This document shows positions 26,580 through 36,095 of a DNA stretch of 64,000 nucleotides, piece after piece (the first letter of the stretch is position 1; each line of letters opens with the position of its first letter). The position numbers and the translations under genes were made by a program. This DNA is from Neobacillus niacini (lineage in GTDB: Bacteria; Bacillota; Bacilli; Bacillales; Cytobacillaceae), in the NCBI RefSeq assembly GCF_030817595.1, contig NZ_JAUSZN010000001.1:8001-72000 (forward strand). Reading direction: 5' to 3'. A model generated the notes under the pieces. It searched no databases. It worked only from the letters and a program-made list of their open reading frames with translations, and was not told the DNA's origin.

Positions 26580-26938
26580 TCCTGAAAAAATATAGTAAAT
26601 TAAAAAAAGAGATCCAAAGATGTATGAAATTGCTGTCCAGTGAGTGATCTATAATATCCTTATAGCAGGATATTTCCATTATAACAGATTTTCGAGAAAA
26701 ATTTGGACTTTTCTGTTTTTTAATTGTAGGAGATGACTATACCCATAAGGCAGCTTATTAAATTACTGTACCGTTTCTCTTTAGTGTTGTAAAGCTGTTG
26801 TGTAACAATACATTGAAATAAAAAGTCGATAACTGGTTTATTTCAAGTATAATGAACATATTCAGATTTTGCATATGATATTTCTTTCGGAGAAATCCTA
26901 TATAGAAGTTGGATAATAATTAAAAATGAGGTTGCTGC
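26580..26938. other. Long region before dbpA
   Basis: No gene seen. TATAAT at 26848-26853 is a good -10, with a poor -35 (GTCGAT at 26825-26830). That would leave an 80-base leader ahead of the helicase, in line with cold-regulated RNA helicase genes. The left part holds the promoter of the guanylate-kinase-like gene. Confidence 0.4.
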
Positions 26939-28384
26939 ATGAGTGAAAAAAAGTTTGAGGATTATTCGTTAAGCGAGGAAATAAGAAGGGCGCTTACGGT
27001 GCTAAAATACGAGAATCCCACAGAAGTGCAAACAGAAGTTATACCTAAGGCATTAAAGAAGCAAGATTTAGTTGTAAAATCACAAACAGGCAGCGGCAAG
27101 ACAGCTTCCTTTGCGATACCAATTTGCGAGATGATGGAGTGGGAGGAGAAAAAACCTCAGACGTTAATCCTTACACCGACTCGTGAACTGGCTGTCCAGG
27201 TTCGTGACGATATAACGAATATTGGCCGGTTTAAACGGATCAAGGCGATGGCGGTTTATGGGAAAGAACCTTTTTCGAAACAAAAGGAAGAATTAAAGCA
27301 AAAAACGCATGTAGTGGTGGGTACTCCTGGTCGGACCATCGATCATATTGAAAGAGGAACTCTCGAATTAGATAAAATTAACTATTTAATCATCGATGAA
27401 GCAGACGAAATGCTAAATATGGGCTTTATTGACGAAGTTGAAGCGATCATTAAAGAACTTCCTGAGAATAGGGTAACCATGGTCTTTTCTGCAACTCTGC
27501 CGAAGGATGTTGAAAACCTTTGCCATAAATATATGAAAGATCCGATTCATATTGAGATTGCTGCTACAGGTGTGACAACGAATACAATTGAACATGGTGT
27601 TATCGAGGTAAAGGATGAAGATAAGATTTCTGTGCTGAAGGATATAACAGTCGTTGAAAATCCTGATAGCTGTATCATTTTTTGCCGAACAAAAGAAAAT
27701 GTAGAGGATGTCTATACTGAATTGGAAAAAGCCAATTATTCCTGTGAAAGATTACATGGCGGGCTTGAACAAGAGGACAGGTTTGGTGTCATGGATGGAT
27801 TTAAATTGGGTAATTTTCGCTATTTAGTAGCAACGGATGTGGCTGCCAGGGGCATCGATATTGATAATGTGACGTTGATTATTAATTATGATGTTCCGAT
27901 GGAAAAAGAGAGCTATGTTCACAGGACTGGTCGAACAGGCCGGGCTGGAAATAAGGGAAAAGCCATTACCTTCGTAACACCATTTGAAGGGAAATTCTTA
28001 AAAGCAATTGAAAGATATATTGGCTTTGAAATTCCTCCAATCGACACTCCGACTCAAGATGAGGTTGCGAGTGGAAAAGCAGCATTTGAAGAAAAGCTTA
28101 GCGGACGAAGAGTAGTCAGAAACAATAAGACAGCTCGAATTAACAAGGATATTACCAAGCTCCACTTTAGCGGCGGCAAAAAGAAAAAATTACGCGCGGT
28201 GGATTTTGTGGGTACCATTTCCAATATTCCAGGAGTTTCAGCAAATGACATTGGAATTATTACTATCCAGGACAACTTAACCTATGTAGATATTCTTAAC
28301 GGCAAAGGTTCACTAGTCCTGCAAGCCATGGAACACACAACTGTCAAAGGAAAGAAACTGAAAGTGAGTAAGGCATTAAAATAA
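26939..28384 (+). CDS. dbpA: DEAD-box RNA helicase DbpA (YxiN)
   Basis: 481 aa. Motif Q around [13 protein letters not shown], motif [11 protein letters not shown], Ia [55 protein letters not shown]. The C-terminal 75 residues are the DbpA RNA-recognition domain ([35 protein letters not shown]) that targets hairpin 92 of 23S rRNA. It acts in late 50S subunit assembly. SD AATGAGGTTGC before the ATG; monocistronic. Confidence 0.95.
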   Translation: MSEKKFEDYSLSEEIRRALTVLKYENPTEVQTEVIPKALKKQDLVVKSQTGSGKTASFAIPICEMMEWEEKKPQTLILTPTRELAVQVRDDITNIGRFKRIKAMAVYGKEPFSKQKEELKQKTHVVVGTPGRTIDHIERGTLELDKINYLIIDEADEMLNMGFIDEVEAIIKELPENRVTMVFSATLPKDVENLCHKYMKDPIHIEIAATGVTTNTIEHGVIEVKDEDKISVLKDITVVENPDSCIIFCRTKENVEDVYTELEKANYSCERLHGGLEQEDRFGVMDGFKLGNFRYLVATDVAARGIDIDNVTLIINYDVPMEKESYVHRTGRTGRAGNKGKAITFVTPFEGKFLKAIERYIGFEIPPIDTPTQDEVASGKAAFEEKLSGRRVVRNNKTARINKDITKLHFSGGKKKKLRAVDFVGTISNIPGVSANDIGIITIQDNLTYVDILNGKGSLVLQAMEHTTVKGKKLKVSKALK

Positions 28385-28396
28385 TCGATCAAGACT

Positions 28397-28422
28397 GGGA
28401 CGATTTTATCGTCCCTATTTTT
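28397..28422 (+). terminator. Terminator after dbpA
   Basis: Stem GGGACGAT/ATCGTCCC followed by TATTTTT. Confidence 0.85.
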
Positions 28423-28449
28423 AATCATAAAAGAGGAGATTTACAGCGA

Positions 28450-28641
28450 ATGAAGTATTTTAAATCACAAATGAAGCAGTTAGTAAAAGAAAATAAAGAA
28501 TTACAGGTGCATTTAAAAGAGTTGATTAACGAACATGATCTTGAGAAAAACTTTGCTCTTAAGGCTTTATATCATTCAGAAGTAGCAGACGGCGGGAGAT
28601 ATCAGACAGCATACCAAGCGCTCGACGTACCAAAAGAGTAA
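28450..28641 (+). CDS. Hypothetical 63-aa protein
   Basis: Highly charged and helical, starting KYFKSQMKQLVKENKELQVHLKELINEHD, a likely short coiled coil. Clear SD AGAGGAG before the ATG. It sits 25 bases ahead of the hydroxyacid dehydrogenase gene and may share its transcript. Confidence 0.65.
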   Translation: MKYFKSQMKQLVKENKELQVHLKELINEHDLEKNFALKALYHSEVADGGRYQTAYQALDVPKE

Positions 28642-28666
28642 GTTTAATGAGGGAGAGGGGAAGAAA

Positions 28667-29599
28667 ATGAAAATAAAGAATATTTTACTAGTCAGTCCGA
28701 TGTTTAGAGAACTTCAAGCGTTAATTGAAAAGAATGCCCCAGATAAGACTTTCCGTTTTATGCCGGAGGAAGAGCTATCACAGGAAGATTTAAGCTGGGC
28801 AGACGCACTGGTCTCTTTTAATTTAAAAGCGGAATATGATTACAGTTCTGTGAAATGGGTTCACTCGTTAGGCGCAGGCGTTGATCGTTTTTTACATAAG
28901 AAAGATTGGAATCAAGAAATTCTTTTAACAAGAACGATTTGTTCTTTTGGACAAAGGATTGCAGAATATTGCTTGAGTTACATCCTAAAAGATTTACAGC
29001 TTCATGACCGCTTTAAAGAGCAACAGCAGCAGAAAAATTGGGTTCAGTCTACACCGAAATTAATAGGAGAACAAAAAGTACTTGTGTATGGAACAGGTGA
29101 AATCGGTCAAATGATTGCGACAGTTTTTTCCGGATTAGGAGTTGACGTGTACGGTGTATCTTTGAGTGGGAAGAAAAAAGCTGGTTTTAAAGAGGTTTTG
29201 AAGGTTGATTCTCATTTTTCTGTTTTAAATGAAATGAATTATGTGATTAATACATTGCCATTGACGGAAAGAACAGAGAAATTATTTAATAGTGCCATCT
29301 TTAATCAACTTTCCAATGCGGGATTTATAAATGTAGGGAGAGGTGCTTCTGTAGACGAGGAAGCACTGCTACTGGCACTGAATGACAGCACAGTTAGTTT
29401 TGCTGTACTGGATGTATTTGAACAAGAACCGCTACCAAAAAGCAATCCGTTATGGGATCACCCAAGGGTTCAAATCACTCCACATATCTCTGCCGTTACG
29501 ACCCCAAGTGAGGGGGCAGCTTGTTTCCTCGAAACCCTTAAGAACATTGATGAAAACAGGCCACTTAAAAATATTGTTAATACAAAAAAAGGTTATTAA
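28667..29599 (+). CDS. D-2-hydroxyacid dehydrogenase family protein
   Basis: 310 aa. NAD-binding Rossmann motif VYGTGEIGQM (about residue 140). Catalytic Arg in VGRGASVDE, Glu in FEQEPLP, His in TPHISAVT. It should interconvert a D-2-hydroxyacid and a 2-oxoacid; the substrate cannot be named. The N-terminal lid LVSPMFRELQALI is typical of the YoaD/GhrA-like branch. SD GGGAGAGGGG, terminator behind. Confidence 0.9.
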   Translation: MKIKNILLVSPMFRELQALIEKNAPDKTFRFMPEEELSQEDLSWADALVSFNLKAEYDYSSVKWVHSLGAGVDRFLHKKDWNQEILLTRTICSFGQRIAEYCLSYILKDLQLHDRFKEQQQQKNWVQSTPKLIGEQKVLVYGTGEIGQMIATVFSGLGVDVYGVSLSGKKKAGFKEVLKVDSHFSVLNEMNYVINTLPLTERTEKLFNSAIFNQLSNAGFINVGRGASVDEEALLLALNDSTVSFAVLDVFEQEPLPKSNPLWDHPRVQITPHISAVTTPSEGAACFLETLKNIDENRPLKNIVNTKKGY

Positions 29600-29612
29600 T
29601 GTAGATTCAACT

Positions 29613-29637
29613 AAAACCCTAATTTAGGGTTTTTTTA
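29613..29637 (+). terminator. Terminator after hydroxyacid dehydrogenase
   Basis: Stem AAAACCCTAA/TTAGGGTTTT followed by T. Confidence 0.85.
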
Positions 29638-29697
29638 TTTTTTAAAGGTATTCTAAAAAACTCAATATGAGAACGCTTTAAAAATAGTAAAGAAATG

Positions 29698-29764
29698 TTC
29701 ACATGTGAATGCATGAAAATGAGGTAAAATAAATTTATGTTAGATTTATGTGAAATAGTTCACA
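29698..29764. promoter_or_regulatory. Two FNR/CRP-like dyads upstream of DUF3147 pair
   Basis: TTCACATGTGAA (29698-29709) is a perfect dyad. TGTGAAATAGTTCACA (29749-29764) is an exact TGTGA-N6-TCACA, and the dyad extends outward (TTATGTGAA with TTCACATAA). The second lies only 41 bases before the ATG, which suggests repression or very short leader. An A/T-rich TAAAAT (29725-29730) lies between them. Confidence 0.5.
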
Positions 29765-29804
29765 TAAATTAAAGTATCTTCAAAAATAACAGAGGTGAAT
29801 CACC

Positions 29805-30167
29805 ATGGGAGACCTATCGATAAGTGCATTACTAATAAGATTTATTTTAGGAGGCACAGCTGTAGTTGTTTCGACATTAGTTGCTAGAAATTTAGGTGAA
29901 AAGGCTGGAGGAATCTTTGCAGCATTTCCAGCCGTGTATTTAGCGGCTTTATTGACAGTGGGCTTGGACTTTAGTGGTGATGAACTAGTAGCCCATTCCA
30001 TTCTATTATCGAAAGGTGCCATAGTCGGCATGGGAATTAATATTATGGTCGCAATTCTTGCTGGATATCTGCTTCCGAGACAAGGATGGAAACGCGGACT
30101 TCTACAAGCAATGGGATTTTGGCTGGTTTTATCCATGGCGGTTGTGATGATTACAACATACTCATAA
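29805..30167 (+). CDS. DUF3147 family membrane protein A
   Basis: 120 aa, four predicted helices. It shares IRFILGGTAVVVS and GGIFAAFPAVYLAALLTVG with the next gene. Unknown function; the tandem small four-helix pair resembles paired small transporters, which is only an analogy. ATG with SD AGAGGTG. An FNR-like dyad lies just upstream. Confidence 0.82.
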   Translation: MGDLSISALLIRFILGGTAVVVSTLVARNLGEKAGGIFAAFPAVYLAALLTVGLDFSGDELVAHSILLSKGAIVGMGINIMVAILAGYLLPRQGWKRGLLQAMGFWLVLSMAVVMITTYS

Positions 30168-30183
30168 GGGAAGGGTGCTATAT

Positions 30184-30579
30184 ATGTATAAAGATTTACT
30201 AATCCGCTTTATTCTTGGCGGTGCTGCCGTAATGGTAAGCTATTTGATAACGGTTATTTCTCCGTGGAAAATCTTAGCCGGAATCTTTGCAGCATTTCCA
30301 GCAGTGATGATTACAGCGGTGTTAATGGTGGGGATTGCTTCTGGTTCAAAAAATGCAGCCAAGATTGCAAATGGGTCTGTTTTTGGTATGATTGGCGGTG
30401 TGGTGTGTGTGGCGACGGTATGGACCGTACTACAAGGCAGCGGCAACTGGACATTAAGTATTGTTCTTGGGCTCCTGTTCTGGCTGGGCAGTTCTATCAT
30501 TGTTTCATCATTTAGAGATAAGTTGAAAAATGGAAGAAGAAATATTTTAAGACTCAATGTTCTAATTAGACATAAATAA
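30184..30579 (+). CDS. DUF3147 family membrane protein B
   Basis: 131 aa, four helices. It opens YKDLLIRFILGGAAVMVSYL and has AGIFAAFPAVMITAVLMVG, clearly a paralogue of the preceding gene, 16 bases upstream. ATG at 30184 is favoured over GTG at 30175, because GGGAAGGG ends one base before the GTG. The C-terminus is a basic tail (FRDKLKNGRRNILRL), so it probably faces the cytoplasm. Confidence 0.82.
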   Translation: MYKDLLIRFILGGAAVMVSYLITVISPWKILAGIFAAFPAVMITAVLMVGIASGSKNAAKIANGSVFGMIGGVVCVATVWTVLQGSGNWTLSIVLGLLFWLGSSIIVSSFRDKLKNGRRNILRLNVLIRHK

Positions 30580-30584
30580 TGACA

Positions 30585-30613
30585 AAACAAGACGGCAGTC
30601 GGCCGCCTTGTTT
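30585..30613 (+). terminator. Terminator after DUF3147 pair
   Basis: Stem AAACAAG(A)CGGC with GCCGCCTTGTTT; T content moderate on both sides, so it may also serve the opposing lipoprotein gene. Confidence 0.7.
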
Positions 30614-30645
30614 CATGTTAGATATTAAGTATTTTTTTATTATGC

Positions 30646-30807
30646 TCATTCCTCTGTATTTTCTGTACCTTCCTCAGTACCTTTTTCATTCTGCTCTGTT
30701 TCTTCTGTTTCTGTTTCATCATTTCCAGTATCAGCACAACCAGTGGCAACTCCAAGCAACATTAAAACAGACATCGTAGCAACTAACCAAGTCTTGAAAC
30801 TTTTCAT
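30646..30807 (-). CDS. Small lipoprotein with Glu/Thr-rich tail
   Basis: 53 aa. Signal KSFKTWLVATMSVLMLLG with lipobox ATGC, then a low-complexity acidic tail built from Glu, Thr and Gly. ATG at 30807 follows SD AGGAGGAATTTTGAG; longer upstream frames lack an SD. Role unknown. Confidence 0.72.
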   Translation of the reverse strand: MKSFKTWLVATMSVLMLLGVATGCADTGNDETETEETEQNEKGTEEGTENTEE

Positions 30808-31167
30808 CTCAAAATTCCTCCTTGAATGCTTTGCTATTTGTACTACAGGATTATCATACAAGCTTTTTAGAGGAAATAGATTCAATTTTCCATTTCTTAA
30901 CATTCATTAACCTCCTCTTTAAAAAAACTCAAACATTTTGACGTAAAATTTACAAATAATTTAAAATACTTGATTCGCATATCAATCAGGTTGGGTTATA
31001 TAGGACATTGGTAATAGTTACGGTAAAGAAATCATTGACCGTTTTTAATAATTTTGTTACTCTATACTTAACTTTTTTTCTTATCATGAAACTTTTTAAA
31101 ACCAAATATTTAGTCCAAAAATACATTAATATATAGAAAAATTTAATAAAAGTAGAAGGTGGGTAAA

Positions 31168-32253
31168 ATGAACTTACAAGCAGATGTTTGTATCGTTGGC
31201 GCCGGACCTGCAGGGACATTACTCGGACATTTATTAGCTAAAAACGGTGTATCAACTATCGTAATAGAACGATCTGCTGGAGTGAATAGGCAATTCAGGG
31301 GAGAGCATATTAATGCCGAAACAGAAGCCATCTTAAAAGAACACAAATTATTTGAGAAAATAGAAGAGCTCGGTATCCTCAAAATGAAAAAAGTAGAATA
31401 CTATTCTGGTAGAAATATGGTGAAGAGTATTTCTCCAGGTGTCCATGAAGATCACGTTGGAATCCATGTACCACAAGCACATTTATTAAATGCCATCATT
31501 CAAGAGTCAGAACACAATAATCAATTCCAACTATTATTTAATACAACCGTTAAAGAATTAATTCAGGATGACCAGGGAATCTATACAGGTGTTAAAGCCA
31601 TCCAAAATGGCGAAGAAATTACGATTTCAAGCAAAGTGACAATAGGGGCAGATGGTCGTTATTCTACTGTTAGGAAGCTTGCAAAAATACCAACAATCGA
31701 AATGACACACGGATATGATGTCCTGTGGGCAAAAATTCCAGCTCCAGAAGGATGGGAACCGACAACAAGAATGGCACTGGTTAATGGTCATCAGCTGGCA
31801 TTGTTTAGCCAAACGGGAGGATTGATTCAAATCGGCTGGAATATACCAGAAGGATCTTTTCCTACATTAAGAAAAGGTTCAATCCAGCCGTTTCTTGAAC
31901 CATTGATTGAAAGTTTTCCACAGCTAGAAGATGGTGTGAGAGAACACCTTCAGTCTTGGAGTGACTTTGTTTGTTTAAAGGTACAAAGCTCACGCTGCGA
32001 AACATGGGTAGAGGACGGATTAGTCCTCATTGGGGACGCTGCACATACCATGACACCAACGGGTGCAATCGGAATAAATTGTGGAATGAAAGACGCCCAT
32101 ATCCTAGCACCAATCTTAACCAAAGCATTAATGGAAAATAATATACGTTCTGAACATTTGAAGGTATTTGAAATGAACAGAAGAAACGAAATAAAATCAC
32201 AACAAATCATGCAAGTCAAACAAGAAACAACCTTATACGAGAAATTTGCTTGA
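31168..32253 (+). CDS. FAD-dependent monooxygenase (PHBH/UbiH fold)
   Basis: 361 aa. N-terminal dinucleotide motif CIVGAGPAGTLLGHLLA, the DG motif TIGADGRYSTVR and the C-terminal GD motif LVLIGDAAHTMTPTGAIG. These three place it among class A flavoprotein hydroxylases. The substrate is unknown; an aromatic compound is usual. ATG at 31168 follows SD AGAAGGTGGG; an upstream in-frame start would overlap the SD. Confidence 0.9.
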   Translation: MNLQADVCIVGAGPAGTLLGHLLAKNGVSTIVIERSAGVNRQFRGEHINAETEAILKEHKLFEKIEELGILKMKKVEYYSGRNMVKSISPGVHEDHVGIHVPQAHLLNAIIQESEHNNQFQLLFNTTVKELIQDDQGIYTGVKAIQNGEEITISSKVTIGADGRYSTVRKLAKIPTIEMTHGYDVLWAKIPAPEGWEPTTRMALVNGHQLALFSQTGGLIQIGWNIPEGSFPTLRKGSIQPFLEPLIESFPQLEDGVREHLQSWSDFVCLKVQSSRCETWVEDGLVLIGDAAHTMTPTGAIGINCGMKDAHILAPILTKALMENNIRSEHLKVFEMNRRNEIKSQQIMQVKQETTLYEKFA

Positions 32254-32277
32254 TGTTGACATTTACGGTGACAGGCA

Positions 32278-32325
32278 CCAAATATACAAAAATCGCTGCT
32301 TATGCAGCGGTTTTTGTATATTTGA
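32278..32325 (+). terminator. Long perfect hairpin after monooxygenase gene
   Basis: Stem of about 20 bp (CAAATATACAAAAA(T)CGCTGC with GCAGCG(G)TTTTTGTATATTTG), tetraloop TTAT. It acts as terminator in either direction. Confidence 0.8.
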
Positions 32326-32407
32326 TGCCCTTTTTTGTGTGGTAGAATTATTAGGATTGTAGAAAATGGGAAATTATATGGTTATCGGTTATGAAGGGGT
32401 TAATGAC

Positions 32408-33091
32408 ATGAATGTTAGGTTTCAGGTTACGCGTGTGTTTGTTTTTAGTTTATTTTCACTGATGTTTTTTTGTTTAGTGGCGATTTTGATGAGGGCAGAT
32501 AAGTTGGTTGATTTTGATCGTACTGTTATTGGTGCTGTTCAATCGCAGGAAGCGCCATACATAACATCTATAATGAAGTTCTTTACCGAAATTGGTTCAA
32601 CTAAAATCGTTGTGATTTTATGCCTTTTTATTATCTTTTTTTTATATAAGGTTCTGCACCATCGACTGGAATTACTATTATTTATTGGAGTTGTTGTTGG
32701 AACACCCATTCTAAATACATTGTTGAAAGAAATCTTCCAACGCGCACGTCCAGATTTACATCGGCTGATTGAAATTGGCGGCTATAGTTTCCCGAGTGGT
32801 CATGCCATGAATGCCTTTACTGTATATGGGATCCTAACCTTTCTATTGTGGAGGCATATCTTTAATCGAGGTGGACGTATCTTGCTCCTTCTCTTTAGCT
32901 CCTTTTTTATAATCATGATTGGTGTTAGCAGGATTTATTTAGGAGTCCACTATCCTAGTGATATCATTGGTGGTTATTTTGCCAGTGGTTTTTGGCTTGC
33001 GACATCCATATGGTTTTTTCAATGGTATATGGAGCGACGACAGCAACTTGCTAGTAGAATGCTAAAAAGATCAGTAAAAACTTCAAAATAA
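32408..33091 (+). CDS. PAP2 superfamily phosphatase
   Basis: 227 aa, six helices. The three phosphatase motifs are KEIFQRARP, YSFPSGHAMN and SRIYLGVHYPSD with catalytic His residues. It likely hydrolyses a lipid phosphate such as undecaprenyl or phosphatidylglycerol phosphate on the outer face. ATG at 32408 follows GAAGGGG by eight bases; an upstream ATG at 32366 lacks an SD. The GNAT gene follows 14 bases later. Confidence 0.9.
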   Translation: MNVRFQVTRVFVFSLFSLMFFCLVAILMRADKLVDFDRTVIGAVQSQEAPYITSIMKFFTEIGSTKIVVILCLFIIFFLYKVLHHRLELLLFIGVVVGTPILNTLLKEIFQRARPDLHRLIEIGGYSFPSGHAMNAFTVYGILTFLLWRHIFNRGGRILLLLFSSFFIIMIGVSRIYLGVHYPSDIIGGYFASGFWLATSIWFFQWYMERRQQLASRMLKRSVKTSK

Positions 33092-33105
33092 AGGAACGCA
33101 CAATC

Positions 33106-33660
33106 ATGGAATTTATCACAACCCAACAATGGGACGAAGTTCTTTGGCGAAAAACCAGAGATATTTATAACGTTGCTTTCGGTGAACATGCCACCAAGCC
33201 AGAAAAGATTATCCGAAATATGTTTGCCAGAGGGCTTAGTGCACTTCATGTGTTAATGGAGAACGATGAGGTTCTGGCAATGGCACTTACAGGTTCGATG
33301 CCAGGTTCGAGTGTACTGCTGTTGGATTATTTGGCGGTACGTAAGAACTTGCGTGGTCATGGTATTGGAAAGGAATTTTTTGATTATATAAAAGAATGGG
33401 CTAAATCGGAGCCGCAATACAAGAGAATATTAGTTGAAGTAGAATGTGATGACATACCTGAGAATCATGCAAGAATTCATTTCTGGGAAAAATGTGGGTT
33501 TCACCTGTTAGATGACTATAAACATTGTTACAAATGGGGTCCCCAACACTATATGGCAATGGTCCTTTATCTTAAGGGTAAGCCTGCAACACCAATAAAA
33601 GGAGAAGACTGTCTTAAGTATATGGCATCTTTCCATAAAGAATCCTACAAATTAAGCTAG
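33106..33660 (+). CDS. GNAT family N-acetyltransferase
   Basis: 184 aa. The core is LLLDYLAVRKNLRGHGIGKEFFDYI, with motif A RGHGIGK binding acetyl-CoA, and RIHFWEKCGFHLL. The N-terminal part resembles acyl-CoA N-acyltransferases of Bacillus with a wide active site. Substrate unknown. It is 14 bases behind the PAP2 gene, so probably the same transcript. Confidence 0.87.
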   Translation: MEFITTQQWDEVLWRKTRDIYNVAFGEHATKPEKIIRNMFARGLSALHVLMENDEVLAMALTGSMPGSSVLLLDYLAVRKNLRGHGIGKEFFDYIKEWAKSEPQYKRILVEVECDDIPENHARIHFWEKCGFHLLDDYKHCYKWGPQHYMAMVLYLKGKPATPIKGEDCLKYMASFHKESYKLS

Positions 33661-33723
33661 TCCTCTTCCCCTAAACAAAGTAGAATAATGGTAATAAATT
33701 CTATTTTAAGGGGAGGATTCAAG

Positions 33724-34740
33724 ATGATTACATATCCGATTTTAAAAAATAACGCAACAATTGGAGTGACGGCTCCTTCTTCTGGAGTTGAAGAAGAATT
33801 GCACGAACTGGTGAAGAGTTCATCTAGTCGATTAAAAGCAAGAGGCTTTCATGTCATTTGCGGAGAAACGGTTTGGACCCAGGACAAAGCAAAATCAGCA
33901 GAGGCAGCGAAGCGTGCCCAAGAGTTTAATGAGATGATGAAGAATGAAGAGATTGACCTCATCATTCCACCGTGGGGCGGGGAGCTGCTTATTGAGATTT
34001 TAGAAGAGATTGATTTTGATAATCTCAAGAACAAGTGGGTACTGGGTTACTCTGATACAAGTGTATTGTTGCTAGCAATCACGTTAAAGACCGGTATTGC
34101 AACAGCAAATGGAACGAACTTAATCGATTTAAGAGGCGAGTACTCCGATGAAACAACTGCCATGTGGCTAAGTGTATTATCAACAAAAGCCGGAGACTCA
34201 ATTATCCAGCATTCTTCTGGAAAATATCAAAAAGAATGGCAGCATGATAACCCGTCTCCTTGTGTATTCCATTTAACAGAACCGACTTATTGGAAGACTG
34301 TTTCGGGTAAAAAGGTTAAAGCAGAAGGGCGTTTGCTTGGAGGATGTATCGACGTCATCCGACATTTGATCGGTACCCCGTATGGTGACGTGAAAAGTTT
34401 CAGGGAAAAATATATCAACGATGAACCTATTATGTGGTATCTAGAGAATTGTGAGTTAAAAACAACGGATTTACGAAGGACGTTAGTACAAATGAAATTA
34501 GCAGGCTGGTTTGAGAATACATCCTGTATCCTATTTGGCCGTAGTCCTGCCAATGAACCAGTGGAGAACTATACGATTGTGGATGTTTACCAAGACTTGT
34601 CCAATGAGCTCCAAATCCCGATTATTTATGATGTCGATTGCGGACATATACCGCCACAAATCACATTTGTCAACGGAGCATATGGTGAACTAGAAGTAGA
34701 GGACGGTAAAGGGAAGGTCGTACAACATTTTAAAGCATAG
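33724..34740 (+). CDS. S66 family LD-carboxypeptidase / MccF-like
   Basis: 338 aa. N-terminal IGVTAPSSGVEEEL, nucleophile Ser in VLGYSDTSVLL, Glu and His of the triad in the region KAEGRLLGG and DCGHIPPQITF. S66 enzymes cleave L,D-peptide bonds in murein or, as MccF, inactivate microcin C-type peptide nucleotides. The length fits the MccF branch. ATG at 33724 follows GGGGAGG. The SD lies in the 3' arm of an imperfect hairpin (33662-33716). Confidence 0.9.
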   Translation: MITYPILKNNATIGVTAPSSGVEEELHELVKSSSSRLKARGFHVICGETVWTQDKAKSAEAAKRAQEFNEMMKNEEIDLIIPPWGGELLIEILEEIDFDNLKNKWVLGYSDTSVLLLAITLKTGIATANGTNLIDLRGEYSDETTAMWLSVLSTKAGDSIIQHSSGKYQKEWQHDNPSPCVFHLTEPTYWKTVSGKKVKAEGRLLGGCIDVIRHLIGTPYGDVKSFREKYINDEPIMWYLENCELKTTDLRRTLVQMKLAGWFENTSCILFGRSPANEPVENYTIVDVYQDLSNELQIPIIYDVDCGHIPPQITFVNGAYGELEVEDGKGKVVQHFKA

Positions 34741-34754
34741 ATAATTTGTAAGGA

Positions 34755-34790
34755 CGTGGTCTTCAGTTTTTTTCTGACGACCACTTTTTT
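34755..34790 (+). terminator. Terminator after S66 peptidase
   Basis: Stem GTGGTC(T)TCAG with CTGA(C)GACCAC followed by six T. Confidence 0.85.
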
Positions 34791-34807
34791 GCTTACTGTG
34801 AATACTA

Positions 34808-35257
34808 TTAATCTAAGTTCTTTGTCATTAGAGTGGAAATATCTGTAAATCCAAGCTTTTCATATAGGTGTTTCGCATGGTTTCCAGCATAAACATTTAG
34901 TTGGACTTGTTTATGACCTTCAGCTCGTAACTGTATGAAAGCAGCCTTACATAGTTTCTCAGCTGCACCCTGTTTACGATAGGGTGGAAGTACATACATT
35001 TCATTAATAAAACCGACCGTTTCATCTGTATTTTGATCGACAATTTGCCCTAACCCAATCCAGCCTTGAATAACATTATTTTTAACTCTTACAAGGTAAT
35101 AACCGCCACCAGTTAAAAAAGGAGTCATCATTTCTATCGCTTTTTCGCGACTTGGTTTAACATAACCCATAGTGGCTTCTTTTAATACCTCTAAATGGTA
35201 ATTTAAGATACTTCGAGTCTCCTCGTAAGTTGCTTTTCTAATCGTCATACCGTGCAT
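34808..35257 (-). CDS. GNAT family N-acetyltransferase
   Basis: 149 aa. Acetyl-CoA motif YVLPPYRKQGAAEKLCKAA and the C-terminal LNVYAGNHAKHLYEKLGF. A stand-alone small-molecule or protein acetyltransferase with unknown target. ATG at 35257, five bases after AGGAG. Confidence 0.87.
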   Translation of the reverse strand: MHGMTIRKATYEETRSILNYHLEVLKEATMGYVKPSREKAIEMMTPFLTGGGYYLVRVKNNVIQGWIGLGQIVDQNTDETVGFINEMYVLPPYRKQGAAEKLCKAAFIQLRAEGHKQVQLNVYAGNHAKHLYEKLGFTDISTLMTKNLD

Positions 35258-35404
35258 CTCATCTCCTTTAAAAACAAAAAAATTCTAATCCATTCATCTA
35301 GTCGAATACCCACTTTATAGTATGAAACAAGGTGGAATTTGTTGCTGTTTAGCAGCGGCGGACATAGAACGTTTAGTAAAGATTACAGTTGATGAACTTT
35401 TTAT

Positions 35405-35457
35405 ATGTAAACTAATGCATAAAACAAGTTGACATAAATTATTGCACCGATTATTCT
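35405..35457 (+). promoter_or_regulatory. BirA operator and promoter of bioYB
   Basis: TGTAAACT (35406-35413) and AGTTGACA (35427-35434) form the spaced dyad of Firmicute BirA sites. The right half contains a -35 TTGACA (35429-35434); 17 bases on is TATTCT (35452-35457) as -10. Holo-BirA binding would block RNA polymerase when biotin is plentiful. Confidence 0.75.
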
Positions 35458-35488
35458 TAATTTATAGAATTATTTTAGGGGGATGTTT

Positions 35489-36079
35489 ATGAAACTTAAA
35501 ACAACTGAACTAACGGCAGCGGCAATGTTTGTTGCGCTAATGGCTGTTGGGGCTAATATTACTTCGATTGTTCCATTTATGGTCGTAGGGGGAGTACCGA
35601 TTACGCTTCAGACATTTTTTGCAATATTAGCAGGCGTGGTACTTGGCAGTAGATTGGGTGCGATTGCAATGATGGTTTATATGTTCGTTGGTTTAGTGGG
35701 AGTACCTGTATTTGCTCAATTTGGCGGCGGATTTGGGACTTTCTTGAAGCCTACATTCGGTTTTATTGTTTCTTATGTTTTTACAGCTTATATAACGGGT
35801 TACTTAATTGAAAAAATGAAAAATACAGTTGGGGTATTCGCGTTTGCTGCACTTGTGGGCATGGCCATTAATTATGTTTTTGGTACGAACTGGATGTACG
35901 CCGCATATAAAATTTGGGCTGCAGCACCAGAGGGTTTTACATACAAGTTGGCTTGGTTATGGATGGTCGTTCCGCTGCCAAAGGATATTATTCTAGCCAT
36001 TTTAGCAGGTGTGATGGGACATCGCTTAAAACGAACCTTGTCAAAAAGTCAATTTAGGAATGTTAATAAAGCGAGTTAA
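35489..36079 (+). CDS. bioY: Biotin transporter BioY
   Basis: 196 aa, six helices, the S component of an ECF or solo biotin transporter. Family marks: GVPITLQTFFAILAGVVLGSRLG, GVPVFAQFGGGFG, PTFGFIVSY. ATG at 35489 is six bases after AGGGGG. Under a BirA operator, followed 16 bases later by bioB. Confidence 0.94.
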   Translation: MKLKTTELTAAAMFVALMAVGANITSIVPFMVVGGVPITLQTFFAILAGVVLGSRLGAIAMMVYMFVGLVGVPVFAQFGGGFGTFLKPTFGFIVSYVFTAYITGYLIEKMKNTVGVFAFAALVGMAINYVFGTNWMYAAYKIWAAAPEGFTYKLAWLWMVVPLPKDIILAILAGVMGHRLKRTLSKSQFRNVNKAS

Positions 36080-36095
36080 GTGATGGAGGGATTGG

